Positions 15,651 to 23,823 of a stretch of 64,000 bases of DNA are shown here, piece after piece. Below the pieces are notes generated by a model that worked only from the letters and a program-made list of their open reading frames with translations, made no database searches and was not told the origin of the DNA. Position 1 is the stretch's first letter, and every line of letters begins with the position of its first letter. This DNA is from Jatrophihabitans cynanchi (GTDB lineage Bacteria; Actinomycetota; Actinomycetes; Mycobacteriales; Jatrophihabitantaceae): NCBI RefSeq assembly GCF_027247405.1, contig NZ_CP097463.1, positions 1,922,001 through 1,986,000 of the forward strand, written 5' to 3'. A program made the translations under genes and the position numbers.

Positions 15651-16700
15651 CTATTGCCCTCGCCGTCCCGTCCTGGTGAGGACCTGCGCGGGATTGCCAC
15701 GCAGCATCCGGTCGATCTGATCTTCGGCAAGACCCACCTCGGGCATCCGTGGCACCACTCGGCGCAGCAGGTGCGCGTAGCCGTGTCCGCCGTAGGTTTC
15801 GAGGTGGTGCTTCAGCGCGATGTCGTGTGACAACAGCACCTTGTCGCCGAAGCCGCGGCGCACGACCTCGGAGATCATCCGCAGCCGTCGCATGTCACTG
15901 GGCAGTTCGATGTCGCCATACGTAATGTGGCTGGACTCCTGGCCGAACAGGTCGAACTCCAGGTAGACGCCGCAGTCGGCGAGCGCCAGGACCTGGTCGA
16001 CCGAATCGAAGGTACGGTCCAGATGTCCGATCACGACGCGCCCCGGGTCGGCACCGGCAGCCACGAGCACCGAGACGATCTCGGCCGGCGCCGCGGCGGC
16101 GCGACCCGGATGGATCGAGATCGCCGCTCCGGTCTGCTGCTGCGCGATAGCCGATGCCGCGAGACTCACGCGCTCGCGTTCGGTGAGTGGCCACGAGCAG
16201 CCGACTTCGCCGATAATCCCGGCGCGCACGCCGGTGTCGTCCACGCCGTCGGTAAGCTCGCCGACCATCCGCCCCGCGAGCGCGTCGATCCGCGACGCGT
16301 CCATCTCCTCGGTGAGGAACTGGTCGACGTAGTAACCGGTGCCCACGATGACCCCGACTCCGGTGGCCTCGCTAACCTTGCGCAGCTTCTCTATGCTGCG
16401 GCCGTTGCTGGCCGGGCTCAGATCGACGATCGCGCCGCCGCCCAAGGCCTTGAAGGACTCAAACTCGGCGATCGCGTCTGCGACGTCGTTCAGATGGAGG
16501 TTGTCTAAGTTCATTCGCTGCGCATAGCGGATGCGTCCGATGTTGGCCAGGGATACGGGTTCCAGTCCGGTGCCGCAGCCGAACCCGGTAGGGGCGCAGA
16601 AGCGCGCCCGCAGGTCGAAGAAGACGTGTTCGTGCGGCAGGACCACGCCGAGCGACGAGGATTCGACGGCACCGAGGACAGTCTCGACGACGGCGCTCAT
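15651..16700 (-). CDS. Phosphotriesterase-like (PTE/PHP-type) metal-dependent hydrolase 1
   Basis: A 349-residue amidohydrolase-superfamily protein. Metal ligands: PHEHVFFD (H23, H25), then a Glu in GEVGCSW at the position where PTE has a carboxylated Lys (as in PHP-type homologues), AISIHPGR, GHLDRTFD and the catalytic Asp in LLSHDIALK. Members hydrolyse phosphotriesters, lactones or related esters/amides; the natural role is usually lactone-type hydrolysis. The gene is 33 bp downstream of the C45 gene and 71 bp upstream of the binding-protein gene. A plausible role is opening of an imported lactone, ester or amide. Confidence 0.87.
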   Translation of the reverse strand: MSAVVETVLGAVESSSLGVVLPHEHVFFDLRARFCAPTGFGCGTGLEPVSLANIGRIRYAQRMNLDNLHLNDVADAIAEFESFKALGGGAIVDLSPASNGRSIEKLRKVSEATGVGVIVGTGYYVDQFLTEEMDASRIDALAGRMVGELTDGVDDTGVRAGIIGEVGCSWPLTERERVSLAASAIAQQQTGAAISIHPGRAAAAPAEIVSVLVAAGADPGRVVIGHLDRTFDSVDQVLALADCGVYLEFDLFGQESSHITYGDIELPSDMRRLRMISEVVRRGFGDKVLLSHDIALKHHLETYGGHGYAHLLRRVVPRMPEVGLAEDQIDRMLRGNPAQVLTRTGRRGQ

Positions 16701-16733
16701 CGTGTGCTCCGCATTCGGTGCTGGATGTCCACT

Positions 16734-17858
16734 TCAGGCTCCGGCCAGCAGTTCGGTGAAGGAGAAGCCGGTGAACTCGGACTCGCAGGGGTTGCCGACG
16801 GCCACCCAGAGCTCCGAAGTCCCGAGGTCGTAGAAGACCGTCGCGAGCGTGCCGGTCCGGCGCACAGCCGGTTTGCGCGGGTCACCGTGCAGGCACACGC
16901 TCAACGGGTAATTGGCGTGGTCGCGCAGGCAGTCCAACACGTCCTCACGGTCGATCTTGCCGCCGATCATGGCAAGGCGCCGGTTAATGCGGTCTAAGCG
17001 GATGACGGTGTTCGAGTTCTCGCGCACTCGCCGGTCGGTGAGAGACAGCCGTGTGTCGCGGAAGTGATTCGTGTGGGTGAGCACGCCGTCGGAGACCGTG
17101 AGGTGGGCGACTCCCTCCGGTCCGCCACCGCTTGTCTCGATGTCGAGCACGGCGCCGTCCGCATGCATGATCAGGTAATTGGCCGACAGCGCTCGCGGCG
17201 TGCTGTGCAGGAACTGCAGACCGTCGGAGACACGCTCCATCTGCAGCAGTTCGTGCAGGAAGACGTGATACGGCAGGCCGTCCGGGTCGCCCGTGTCAGT
17301 GGTGCTCACGAGCGTGTTGGTGCACAGACCCAGGCCGACGCTGTTCATTCCCGTCTTGGCGAGCAACCCCGCCTCGACCAGCGTGACGTAGCCCGGTCGG
17401 TCGTCGCCCTCGCGCACGAGCAGGACGACCGACTCGCTGGCAGCCTCGGTCCAGTCCCAGTTCTGCGAGAGCAGCGAGTGCCCGCTTGCAGAACGCTCCG
17501 GTGCAACGGCGACTGACGTGCAGCCGTCCTCGACGAAGTCGGCGTGCGGAACGCCGAACATCAACTCGCTCCGCGTGTTGAGCGCCAGGATGTCCCCGAC
17601 CTCGAGCCCCGACCCCTCGGCGATGCCCCCGATCTGCGCCAACGATCCTGGTGCGTACGTGGCGATGGTGTCGCGATAGCGCAGCGCCAGCGTGCGCGCG
17701 TCGATCCATGAACCGACACCGGCATCGGCGAAGACGGCCGTGTACCGCTCGATCGAGACGCGGATCTCGTCGGCGGCCTGCTGCCCGTAGGCAACGCCGG
17801 CGTCGAAGTCCGTGCCGCGCATGCGGACGGTCCTCAGGCGTTGGGCGCGAGCAGTCAT
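16734..17858 (-). CDS. C45-family acyltransferase/amidohydrolase (penicillin acyltransferase-like)
   Basis: A 374-residue Ntn-hydrolase-like protein. FVEDGCTSVAV places the autoprocessing nucleophile at Cys113, and SLLSQNWDW and MNSVGLGLCTNTL follow in the order seen in acyl-CoA:6-aminopenicillanate acyltransferase-like (C45) proteins. NYLIMHADGAVLDIE and VLTHTNHF complete the core. Cleavage before Cys113 would give chains of about 12 and 28 kDa. No signal peptide, so it is cytosolic. It probably hydrolyses or transfers an acyl-amide of an imported compound. It lies 6 bp downstream of the DJ-1/PfpI gene. Confidence 0.85.
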   Translation of the reverse strand: MTARAQRLRTVRMRGTDFDAGVAYGQQAADEIRVSIERYTAVFADAGVGSWIDARTLALRYRDTIATYAPGSLAQIGGIAEGSGLEVGDILALNTRSELMFGVPHADFVEDGCTSVAVAPERSASGHSLLSQNWDWTEAASESVVLLVREGDDRPGYVTLVEAGLLAKTGMNSVGLGLCTNTLVSTTDTGDPDGLPYHVFLHELLQMERVSDGLQFLHSTPRALSANYLIMHADGAVLDIETSGGGPEGVAHLTVSDGVLTHTNHFRDTRLSLTDRRVRENSNTVIRLDRINRRLAMIGGKIDREDVLDCLRDHANYPLSVCLHGDPRKPAVRRTGTLATVFYDLGTSELWVAVGNPCESEFTGFSFTELLAGA

Positions 17859-17864
17859 GGTGGC

Positions 17865-18524
17865 TCAGACCTCGGTAACCGCGAACTGCAAATAGTTGGC
17901 CGATCCCGGCGCGGCCGGCCGCTGCCGCACCTTGGCCGGCGAGGCGTACACCGCCGAGACGGGCTGCTCGGCCTTCAGGCCGGACGGCGTCTCGCGAGCG
18001 GGGAGTTCCGCGACGACCTCGATCGTCTTGGTGATCCACGCACCCACGTCGTTGGGCAGCCGGGCCGTGACGATCTTGCCATCGCGCACGACGTTGTCCT
18101 CGCTATAGTCGGCACCTGCGTTGACCATGTCGTCCTTGATGATCGAGACACTGGTGAGCTTTACGCCCTTGGCCAGGCCTGCAGAGGCGAGCACCCACGG
18201 TGCGTGGCAGACGGCCGCCACGACCGATCCGCGGTCGTGGACCTCCTTCACCAAACGAAGCACCTCGGGGTTGCGCCGCAGGCTCTCGGGGGCGAAGCCG
18301 CCGGGAATGACAACGGCGTCGAGGTCTGCGCCGTTCACGTCCGCGACATTGGCCTCGGGAACCACGGGAAAGCCAAGCTTGCTGCCATAGGTGGTCGTGT
18401 TGCTCGGGCCGATGACGACCACGTTCGCGCCGGCCTCGCGGAACCGGAGGACGGGGTACCAGAACTCGAGTTCCTGGTATTGGTTCTCGACGAGTACACC
18501 AATCGTCGCGTCAGCGATGTCCAT
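17865..18524 (-). CDS. DJ-1/PfpI-family protein with intact nucleophile
   Basis: A 219-residue class I glutamine amidotransferase-like protein. YQELEFWYPV supplies the conserved Glu (about residue 20), and VVAAVCHAPW the nucleophile-elbow Cys106-His107, the PfpI signature. LDAVVIPGGFAPE and ADYSEDNVVRDGKIVTARLP also fit. The C-terminal 40 residues extend beyond the usual PfpI length. It is the first gene of the operon that runs to the ABC importer. Possible roles are glyoxalase III, peptidase, hydratase or deglycase. A related shorter protein at 19725 lacks the Cys. Confidence 0.9.
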   Translation of the reverse strand: MDIADATIGVLVENQYQELEFWYPVLRFREAGANVVVIGPSNTTTYGSKLGFPVVPEANVADVNGADLDAVVIPGGFAPESLRRNPEVLRLVKEVHDRGSVVAAVCHAPWVLASAGLAKGVKLTSVSIIKDDMVNAGADYSEDNVVRDGKIVTARLPNDVGAWITKTIEVVAELPARETPSGLKAEQPVSAVYASPAKVRQRPAAPGSANYLQFAVTEV

Positions 18525-18573
18525 CAGACTGCCTCTCTAACGGCGCTCGACGCCGTGTGACCCGCAGGAAGCC

Positions 18574-18591
18574 ACTGAAGAATACTTCAGT
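18574..18591. promoter_or_regulatory. Operator-like inverted repeat upstream of the DJ-1/C45/importer operon
   Basis: ACTGAAG, then 4 nt AATA, then CTTCAGT: a perfect 7-bp inverted repeat 50 bp upstream of the DJ-1 start, within an AT-rich patch. The half-site CTGAAG recurs twice in the promoter of the cupin-XRE gene (32429-32456), so the two promoters may share a regulator. Confidence 0.55.
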
Positions 18592-18663
18592 TGGCATGAA
18601 ATATAGTTAAGTGAGTTGATGGCCTGTCAAGACCAGCGCTGCAATCGGCCGGTCGACCCGGTA

Positions 18664-19704
18664 CTACTTCCGGTCCCAGGCGAACAGCCGCGCCGGGTTG
18701 TCCACCAGGACGGTCTTGAGCTCGGCCTCGCCGAACCCGTGCTTGGCAAGGCGCGGGACGAAGAACTCCCACAGGTAGTCCATCTTCACGGCCTCGTTCT
18801 GCAGGTCACCTTCGGCCGCGGCGCCGGTGTGCTGCCAGTGGAAGAACCGGTCATAGGAGAAGGTGAGCTGGCTCAGGTAGCCGCGCTCGACGAGTGCCGC
18901 TACGTGCTTGGCGATCAACTCGTCCAGCTCGTCGGCCGAAGAGTGCCGCCAGGGGATGCCGATGTGGTCGATCTGGAGCATCGCACCGCGCTCGCAGATC
19001 TCGACCATCTGATCGAGGTTCGGGTGGACGAAGGCGTGACCGATGAGCACCTTCGTCGGGTCGGCACCCTCAGCGGTCAGCAGGTCGAGCTGCTCGATGC
19101 CTGGGTTCGTGACCTCGAAGTCGCTCGGCTCGGTATGCGTGTTGATCGGGCAGCCGGTTCGGGCCTGAGCCCGTCCGGCGGCTCGCACGATCTGCTCCTC
19201 GATCGGCGTGATCCGCAAGCCCGACTCCTGCACGGGCGTCTGGCCCTCATGCCCGTCACTGGATCCGGTGGCGATCTTGATGACGCCGGCCCTCACGTCC
19301 CACAACTTGTTGGCGTACGCCATGCCGACCGTCAGGTCACGGACGAAGAAGTCGGCCATGTAGCCGACGTCCTGCTTGCGGAAGTGGTACGGGATGCCGA
19401 TGCGCTCGGGGAAGAAGCCGGTCGTGCCGATGATGTGCACGCGGGACTTCTGGGCGGTCTTCTTCAGTGTCTCGGGGTTGCGGCCGAGCTCGTTCGCCGT
19501 CAGGTCGACCATGGTGCCGAGGCCGAATCGGGCCTTGGTGTCATCGAGCGACGCGGCGACCTCGGTCGACACGGCGTCGACGTCATAGATGGTGTTGTGG
19601 TCCAGGTCCGCGCCTGGGTTGGCGTAGATGATGTGCTCGTGGGTGAGCATCACGCCGGCGTCGGCCTGGTCGATCTCGCCGAGAACGGTGTGGATCTTGC
19701 CCAT
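18664..19704 (-). CDS. Phosphotriesterase-like metal-dependent hydrolase 2
   Basis: A 346-residue PTE-family protein with the full binuclear-site pattern: THEHIIY, Lys in GVIKIATGS (candidate carboxylated Lys), INTHTEPS, IGHAFVHPN and Asp in FSYDRFF. Overall it is closer to the Lys-bearing PTE/lactonase branch than protein 1. It is the last gene of the operon running from 25508. The downstream 18664-18574 segment contains the promoter of the next operon. Likely a lactonase or esterase of unknown substrate. Confidence 0.88.
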   Translation of the reverse strand: MGKIHTVLGEIDQADAGVMLTHEHIIYANPGADLDHNTIYDVDAVSTEVAASLDDTKARFGLGTMVDLTANELGRNPETLKKTAQKSRVHIIGTTGFFPERIGIPYHFRKQDVGYMADFFVRDLTVGMAYANKLWDVRAGVIKIATGSSDGHEGQTPVQESGLRITPIEEQIVRAAGRAQARTGCPINTHTEPSDFEVTNPGIEQLDLLTAEGADPTKVLIGHAFVHPNLDQMVEICERGAMLQIDHIGIPWRHSSADELDELIAKHVAALVERGYLSQLTFSYDRFFHWQHTGAAAEGDLQNEAVKMDYLWEFFVPRLAKHGFGEAELKTVLVDNPARLFAWDRK

Positions 19705-19724
19705 GATGTCTGGCCTTTCCCTGA

Positions 19725-20183
19725 TCAGCTGGACTGGTTGGTCAGCGCGCGGAACAGCTCGGGCAGAGCGTCCGCGTCCTTGGCGATGACGACGTTGCCG
19801 TCGACGGTGACCGCATCCGAGGCGGACGGGACGCTCAGCCCCGCCGCGTCGAGTACGCCTGCTCCCTCGGCGATGGCTACAACACGCCCACCCGCCGCCC
19901 CGACCTGTGCGACGAACTTGGTGAGCGAGTCCAGGCCCGCAGCCGCTGCTGCGCCGGGGCCCCCCGCGACGACGAGTAGGTCGACCGTCGAGGCATCGAT
20001 GTCGCTGACCCCGGCCTGCGGCGCGAGCGGGTAGCTCAACGCGCCGAACGCAGCCGACACACCGTCCGGCCCGGCGAGCACAACCTCGTCGCCCTCCTCG
20101 CGCAGGCGCAGCACCGGATACCAGACGTGCAGTTCCTGGTAGCCCTCGAAACCGAGAACGACGACCCTACGACTCATGAGCAC
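19725..20183 (-). CDS. Short DJ-1/PfpI paralogue lacking the nucleophilic Cys
   Basis: A 152-residue protein whose YQELHVWYPVLRLREEGDEV is closely similar to the start of the 219-residue DJ-1 protein at 17865. The elbow that reads AAVCHAPWVL there reads AIAEGAGVL here: Cys and His are replaced by Glu and Gly. The loop carrying the second half of the domain is also shortened. It may be a catalytically dead binding or regulatory partner, or a degenerating duplicate. CTTCAG near 20190 is its RBS on the minus strand (CTGAAGG). It is translated 20 bp upstream of PTE 2. Confidence 0.8.
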   Translation of the reverse strand: MLMSRRVVVLGFEGYQELHVWYPVLRLREEGDEVVLAGPDGVSAAFGALSYPLAPQAGVSDIDASTVDLLVVAGGPGAAAAAGLDSLTKFVAQVGAAGGRVVAIAEGAGVLDAAGLSVPSASDAVTVDGNVVIAKDADALPELFRALTNQSS

Positions 20184-20240
20184 GAATCCCTTCAGTGTTG
20201 CATTGGTGACGAATCGGTGGCCCGGCGTTCGCCCGCCGGT

Positions 20241-20966
20241 TCAGGATTGTGGTGTGAGCGGCGCGGCGAGGGCGCAGACAGCGTCGGACACCGCTCGTAG
20301 GTGCGCCCGCATCGCGTCCTCGGCGGCGCGCGCGTCGCGGCTGCCGATCGCCTCGAGGATCGCCCAGTGTTCCGCGACGGCACGTTCGCTGCGGCCGCGC
20401 ACGGTCGACAGGGCCCGGGACTGCTCCTCCAGGCCGCTGCGGATGAACTCGACGATCCGCTCGAGGAGCGGGTTTCCACTCGCACGGGCGACGCCGATGT
20501 GGAACCGCCCGTCCTGGCGAACGGCACTGACCGGGTTGTCCGCCGACGACTCGGTCTGCAGCGTCCGCCGTAGGAAGTCCAGCTCGCTCTTCTTGTGCCT
20601 CAGTGCCGCAAAGCCGGCCGACGGCACCTCCAGGTGCAGCCGCACCTCGGTTAGGTCCTCGGAGCGGTACGAGCCGGCCAGCAGCAGGCTGGTCCCGATG
20701 CTGTTGCTCGCGACGTACCAGCCCTTGCCGACGGCCGAAGCGACCAGGCCCGTCGCCCGCAGCGATCCGAGCGCCTCGCGCACGACCGGCCGGCTGACCC
20801 GGAAGGTGGCGGCCAGCTTCGCCTCGGAAGGCAGGCCGTCGCCCACTCCCATGTTCAGCACCGCGGCCCTCAGTTGATCGGCAACCTGATCCACAGCCGT
20901 CCGCCGGGTGACGGGAGCCAGGCCATCGAGAACCTCGCTGGTTGGCAGGCTGTCTGACAGGCGCAT
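20241..20966 (-). CDS. FadR/GntR-family transcriptional regulator (FCD domain)
   Basis: About 241 residues from ATG 20966; the frame is open to 21050, but that would overlap the preceding gene. The N-terminal winged helix shows VADQLRAAVL, LPSEAKLAATFRVSRPVVREAL and LRATGLV. The C-terminal all-helical FCD domain has VRLHLEVPSAGF and RFHIGVARASGNPLLERIVEF, with candidate ligand/metal residues, ending in AIGSRDARAAEDAMRAHL. It is embedded in the hydrolase operon and so likely controls it, perhaps at the inverted repeat 25526-25544. The ligand is probably a carboxylic acid. Confidence 0.92.
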   Translation of the reverse strand: MRLSDSLPTSEVLDGLAPVTRRTAVDQVADQLRAAVLNMGVGDGLPSEAKLAATFRVSRPVVREALGSLRATGLVASAVGKGWYVASNSIGTSLLLAGSYRSEDLTEVRLHLEVPSAGFAALRHKKSELDFLRRTLQTESSADNPVSAVRQDGRFHIGVARASGNPLLERIVEFIRSGLEEQSRALSTVRGRSERAVAEHWAILEAIGSRDARAAEDAMRAHLRAVSDAVCALAAPLTPQS

Positions 20967-21031
20967 CGGTACAACGTAAGTGGTGCGTCCCAGCGCCGCA
21001 AGAGCCTGGCCTGCACGGACTGCGACGGCTT

Positions 21032-22177
21032 TTACATACAAACACGGCACCCCGCCACAATCACGGCACGCGGGTGGCGCAGCATCGTCGCGTGATCGGA
21101 GAAGGCGCCAGCCAGCGGATCGGCGTCGAACGCGACCAAGTCACCCAGTCGACCGGGATCCAGCGTGCCGCGATCTGACAGACCGAGCGCGGCCGCGGCG
21201 GCCGATGTTGCCGCTCCCATCACGGCCTCGGCACGCAGTCCTGCGCCGTGCAGCGCTAGGAGCCCGTCGGCGTACGCGCCGAAGGCGACGCCCGGGATGC
21301 CGGCGTCGGTACCTGCGATCAGGGTGCTTCCTGCGGCCTGCAGCGCGGCTAGGCGACCGGCCCGGACGCGCGCGCTGGCCTCAGGGGCGGCCAGCCAGCG
21401 TCCGTTCGCCGTGGGACAGACGACGTCGGGCGCGATCACAGTGCCGGGGTCGGCATCGAGCAGCGTGCAGTGCTCGACGGTGTCGACACCGACGGCGACT
21501 GCGAGGCGGGCCGCCTCGGCTGTGTGCGCGTGTGCGGCGACCCGGCGGCCGAGGCGGTGTGCCGCAGCGGTTGCGGCCCGTGCCGCCGGCTCGGCCAGCG
21601 CCTGCGCGCGGAGATGGGATCCCGGGGTGATCTCACCGCCCGTCAGCACCAGCTTGATCCAGTCCACGCCGGCCCGGACCTGGCGCCGCACCAGTTCGAC
21701 GGCGTCCTCGACAGTGGCGGCGGCGCCGCCGAAGAAGTGCAGGTGGGCGCCCACGCCGGTGATCGGCGCGCCCGCGACGAGCAGCCGCAACCCGCCACCC
21801 GCAGCCAGGGCGGCTCTGACTGCGATCGCGGCCGCGGTCGGCGCACCGAGGTCGCGAGCGGTCGTCACGCCGGCGGCGAGCAGGGCGCGCGCATTCGCGA
21901 TCATGTGAGCGGCGATGTCGTCGTCCGAGGCGTCGAGCCCGGTGGTGACCTTGCCGCCGGCGGGGTCCAGCGCCAGGTGTACGTGGGCATCGATAAGGCC
22001 AGGAAGGATCACGGCGTCGCCGAGGTCGAGCACCTCGAGTCCTGCAGGCAACGACGCGGCCGGGCGGACCTCGCCCACCCGCCCGTCCTGGATGACGACA
22101 GCGGCGTCTTCGAGGACCGGTCCCGGCACGGCGACATGGACCCGCCGTGCTAGTACCGACACCGTGCCCGCGCCCAC
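21032..22177 (-). CDS. Amidohydrolase (imidazolonepropionase/prolidase-like, subtype I)
   Basis: A 381-residue metal-dependent hydrolase with a beta-sandwich plus TIM barrel. Metal ligands: LIDAHVHLAL, Lys in WIKLVLTGG, VAAHAHTAEA, TVEHCTLLD and Asp in IAGTDAGIPG. This set is that of imidazolonepropionase/prolidase-like amidohydrolases that cleave amide bonds in rings or dipeptides. It is placed 3 bp behind the M19-like gene and probably shares its substrate pathway. It ends at 21032, about 66 bp before the FadR start. Confidence 0.9.
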   Translation of the reverse strand: MGAGTVSVLARRVHVAVPGPVLEDAAVVIQDGRVGEVRPAASLPAGLEVLDLGDAVILPGLIDAHVHLALDPAGGKVTTGLDASDDDIAAHMIANARALLAAGVTTARDLGAPTAAAIAVRAALAAGGGLRLLVAGAPITGVGAHLHFFGGAAATVEDAVELVRRQVRAGVDWIKLVLTGGEITPGSHLRAQALAEPAARAATAAAHRLGRRVAAHAHTAEAARLAVAVGVDTVEHCTLLDADPGTVIAPDVVCPTANGRWLAAPEASARVRAGRLAALQAAGSTLIAGTDAGIPGVAFGAYADGLLALHGAGLRAEAVMGAATSAAAAALGLSDRGTLDPGRLGDLVAFDADPLAGAFSDHATMLRHPRAVIVAGCRVCM

Positions 22178-22180
22178 CGA

Positions 22181-23146
22181 TCAGCCCCCGAAGACCGTGC
22201 GATAAAGGCGCAGCCAGTTGCCGCCCATGATCGCGCTCGCCTCGTCCGCTGTGAAACCGTTGCGGCCGAGTGCGTCGGCGAGCACCGGGAAGCCTGTGGT
22301 GTCGGCCATCCAGTCGACCGGCTTGGCCTTGCCGGGATTGGCCGCCGAGCCCGCGCCGAAGTTCGGCGTGCGCGTCCAGCGGCCCATCCGCATCCAGTTC
22401 AGCTCGGTAAGGCCGGACTTGCGGCTGAGGTCGGTGCCGATGCCTACGTGGTCTACACCGATGAGGTCGACGGCGCGCTTCACCAGCTCGCACCAGCGGT
22501 CGACGCTTTCGATCCAGTCCCCGTTGATGTTGCGGTACGTAGCAAGGCCCAGCACGCCGCCGCGCTCGGCCAGTGCTCGCAGCAGGTCGTCCGGCTTGTT
22601 GCGCGGGTGCGGGTAGACGCTGGACGGGTTGGCGTGCGTGATCGCCACCGGCCGCTGAGACCACTCGACGGCGTCAAGACCGGTCTTGTTGCCCACGTGC
22701 GAGAGGTCGACCAGCATGCCGACCGCGTTCATCTCGCGGACGACCTCCTTGCCGAACCGGGCCAGTCCCGAGTCGACTTCCTCGTAGCAACTGCCGCCAA
22801 TCGCGTTCTGGTTGTTGTACGTCAGCTGCATGACTCGCAGGCCGAGGTCGTGGAACAGCTCGACGTAACGCAAGCGGCCGTCCAGCAGCTCGCTGCCCTG
22901 ACTGCCCATGACGATCGCCGTCTTGTTCTCGGCGTGCGCGGCTTCGATGTCGGCGGCCGTGCGGGCCATCGTCACGAGGTCTGCGTTCTCACGGATCAGG
23001 TCGCGCCACATGCCGAGGCGGTCGAGGGTCTCCCCCGCGTCCTCCCAGAAGCTGACCGTGTTGACGATCGCGGCCAGATTGCCAGCCCGCAGCTCCTCGA
23101 AGACCTCCCGGTCGTACACGCCGCACTCGAGCCCATCGATGAACAT
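22181..23146 (-). CDS. M19 membrane-dipeptidase-like protein lacking the first HxD motif
   Basis: A 321-residue TIM-barrel protein. The ATG at 23146 shares one base with the stop of the preceding gene (TGATG); the longer frame upstream is shadow. Renal-dipeptidase features are MLVDLSHVGNKT, PVAITHANPSSVYPHPRN and HVGIGTDL. The N-terminal HxD metal ligands are missing: the segment reads MFIDGLECGVYDREVF instead. This His-less variant is a subgroup I have seen in M19 annotations. Function may still be dipeptide or ring-amide hydrolysis with a changed metal site. Confidence 0.83.
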   Translation of the reverse strand: MFIDGLECGVYDREVFEELRAGNLAAIVNTVSFWEDAGETLDRLGMWRDLIRENADLVTMARTAADIEAAHAENKTAIVMGSQGSELLDGRLRYVELFHDLGLRVMQLTYNNQNAIGGSCYEEVDSGLARFGKEVVREMNAVGMLVDLSHVGNKTGLDAVEWSQRPVAITHANPSSVYPHPRNKPDDLLRALAERGGVLGLATYRNINGDWIESVDRWCELVKRAVDLIGVDHVGIGTDLSRKSGLTELNWMRMGRWTRTPNFGAGSAANPGKAKPVDWMADTTGFPVLADALGRNGFTADEASAIMGGNWLRLYRTVFGG

Positions 23147-23823
23147 CACGTCTGCTCCTTGGATTCGTCGAACAGCGCTTCGCGGTCGCCGCTGTAGATG
23201 GTCGGGTCGAACTCGTCGTCGGTGGCGCCGAGCAGCGTGCCGTCCTCGGCCACGAGCGTCGCGCCGGCGTGGCGCCGCGAGGTTCGGGTGTCGACACTTA
23301 GCGCGAGGTTCGAGCGCCGGTAAGCGGCCCACCACAGCTCGGCATCGACGACGATGCCTGCGGTCACCGCACCCAGCCTTTCCGGTCCGCCGGCCAGCCG
23401 CTCGGCGGACGACGCGGGGACGGGAGCGGGACCGAGCACGCTCACACGTGCCGCGACGTCCTCGATACGCACCTGGACCTCGAGACCGTGCCGGACGCCG
23501 CTGATCCGTAGACCAGCAAGCAGTTGGGGCGCGTCCAGGCCAGTTATGGTGACGGTGCCGAGGCGCCGCGCCTCGTCCAGAACGGACGGGGCCACGAGCA
23601 GAGCCGGCACCCCGTCGCCGGTCAGCCGGTTTGGTGCGCACGCCGCGATGCGCCCCGCGGCGTCGATCATGTACCGCAGCGCCGCTCCGGTGGCCAGTTC
23701 TGCGTCCAGCACGCTGTCACGCAACGGCACGACCACGCCACGGTCCAGCCCCGCGTGCTGCAGCAGCCGTTCGACGACGAGCAGGTACTCGCGAGGGGTG
23801 ACCCGCAGGGCGGTAGCCCTCAT
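23146..23823 (-). CDS. Unrecognised 225-aa protein (coupled between the 562-aa protein and M19)
   Basis: A 225-residue soluble protein starting at ATG 23823, overlapping the upstream gene by 4 nt (ATGA) and ending in a 1-nt overlap with the M19-like gene. It has no membrane segment. Segments such as LRVTPREYLLVVERLLQHAG, LRDSVLDAELATGAALRYM and IVVDAELWWAAYRRSNLALS look like a well-folded alpha/beta protein. I do not recognise a family. Tight coupling on both sides suggests a subunit or an enzyme of the same pathway. Confidence 0.75.
   Translation of the reverse strand: MRATALRVTPREYLLVVERLLQHAGLDRGVVVPLRDSVLDAELATGAALRYMIDAAGRIAACAPNRLTGDGVPALLVAPSVLDEARRLGTVTITGLDAPQLLAGLRISGVRHGLEVQVRIEDVAARVSVLGPAPVPASSAERLAGGPERLGAVTAGIVVDAELWWAAYRRSNLALSVDTRTSRRHAGATLVAEDGTLLGATDDEFDPTIYSGDREALFDESKEQT

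Noticed and set aside
18616-20034. Plus-strand 472-aa ORF
   Set aside because: Antisense shadow of PTE 2 and the DJ-1 paralogue.
22181-23641. A 486-aa dipeptidase with a long basic N-terminus
   Set aside because: The extension is an Arg-rich shadow of the 225-aa gene; ATG 23146 is coupled to that gene.
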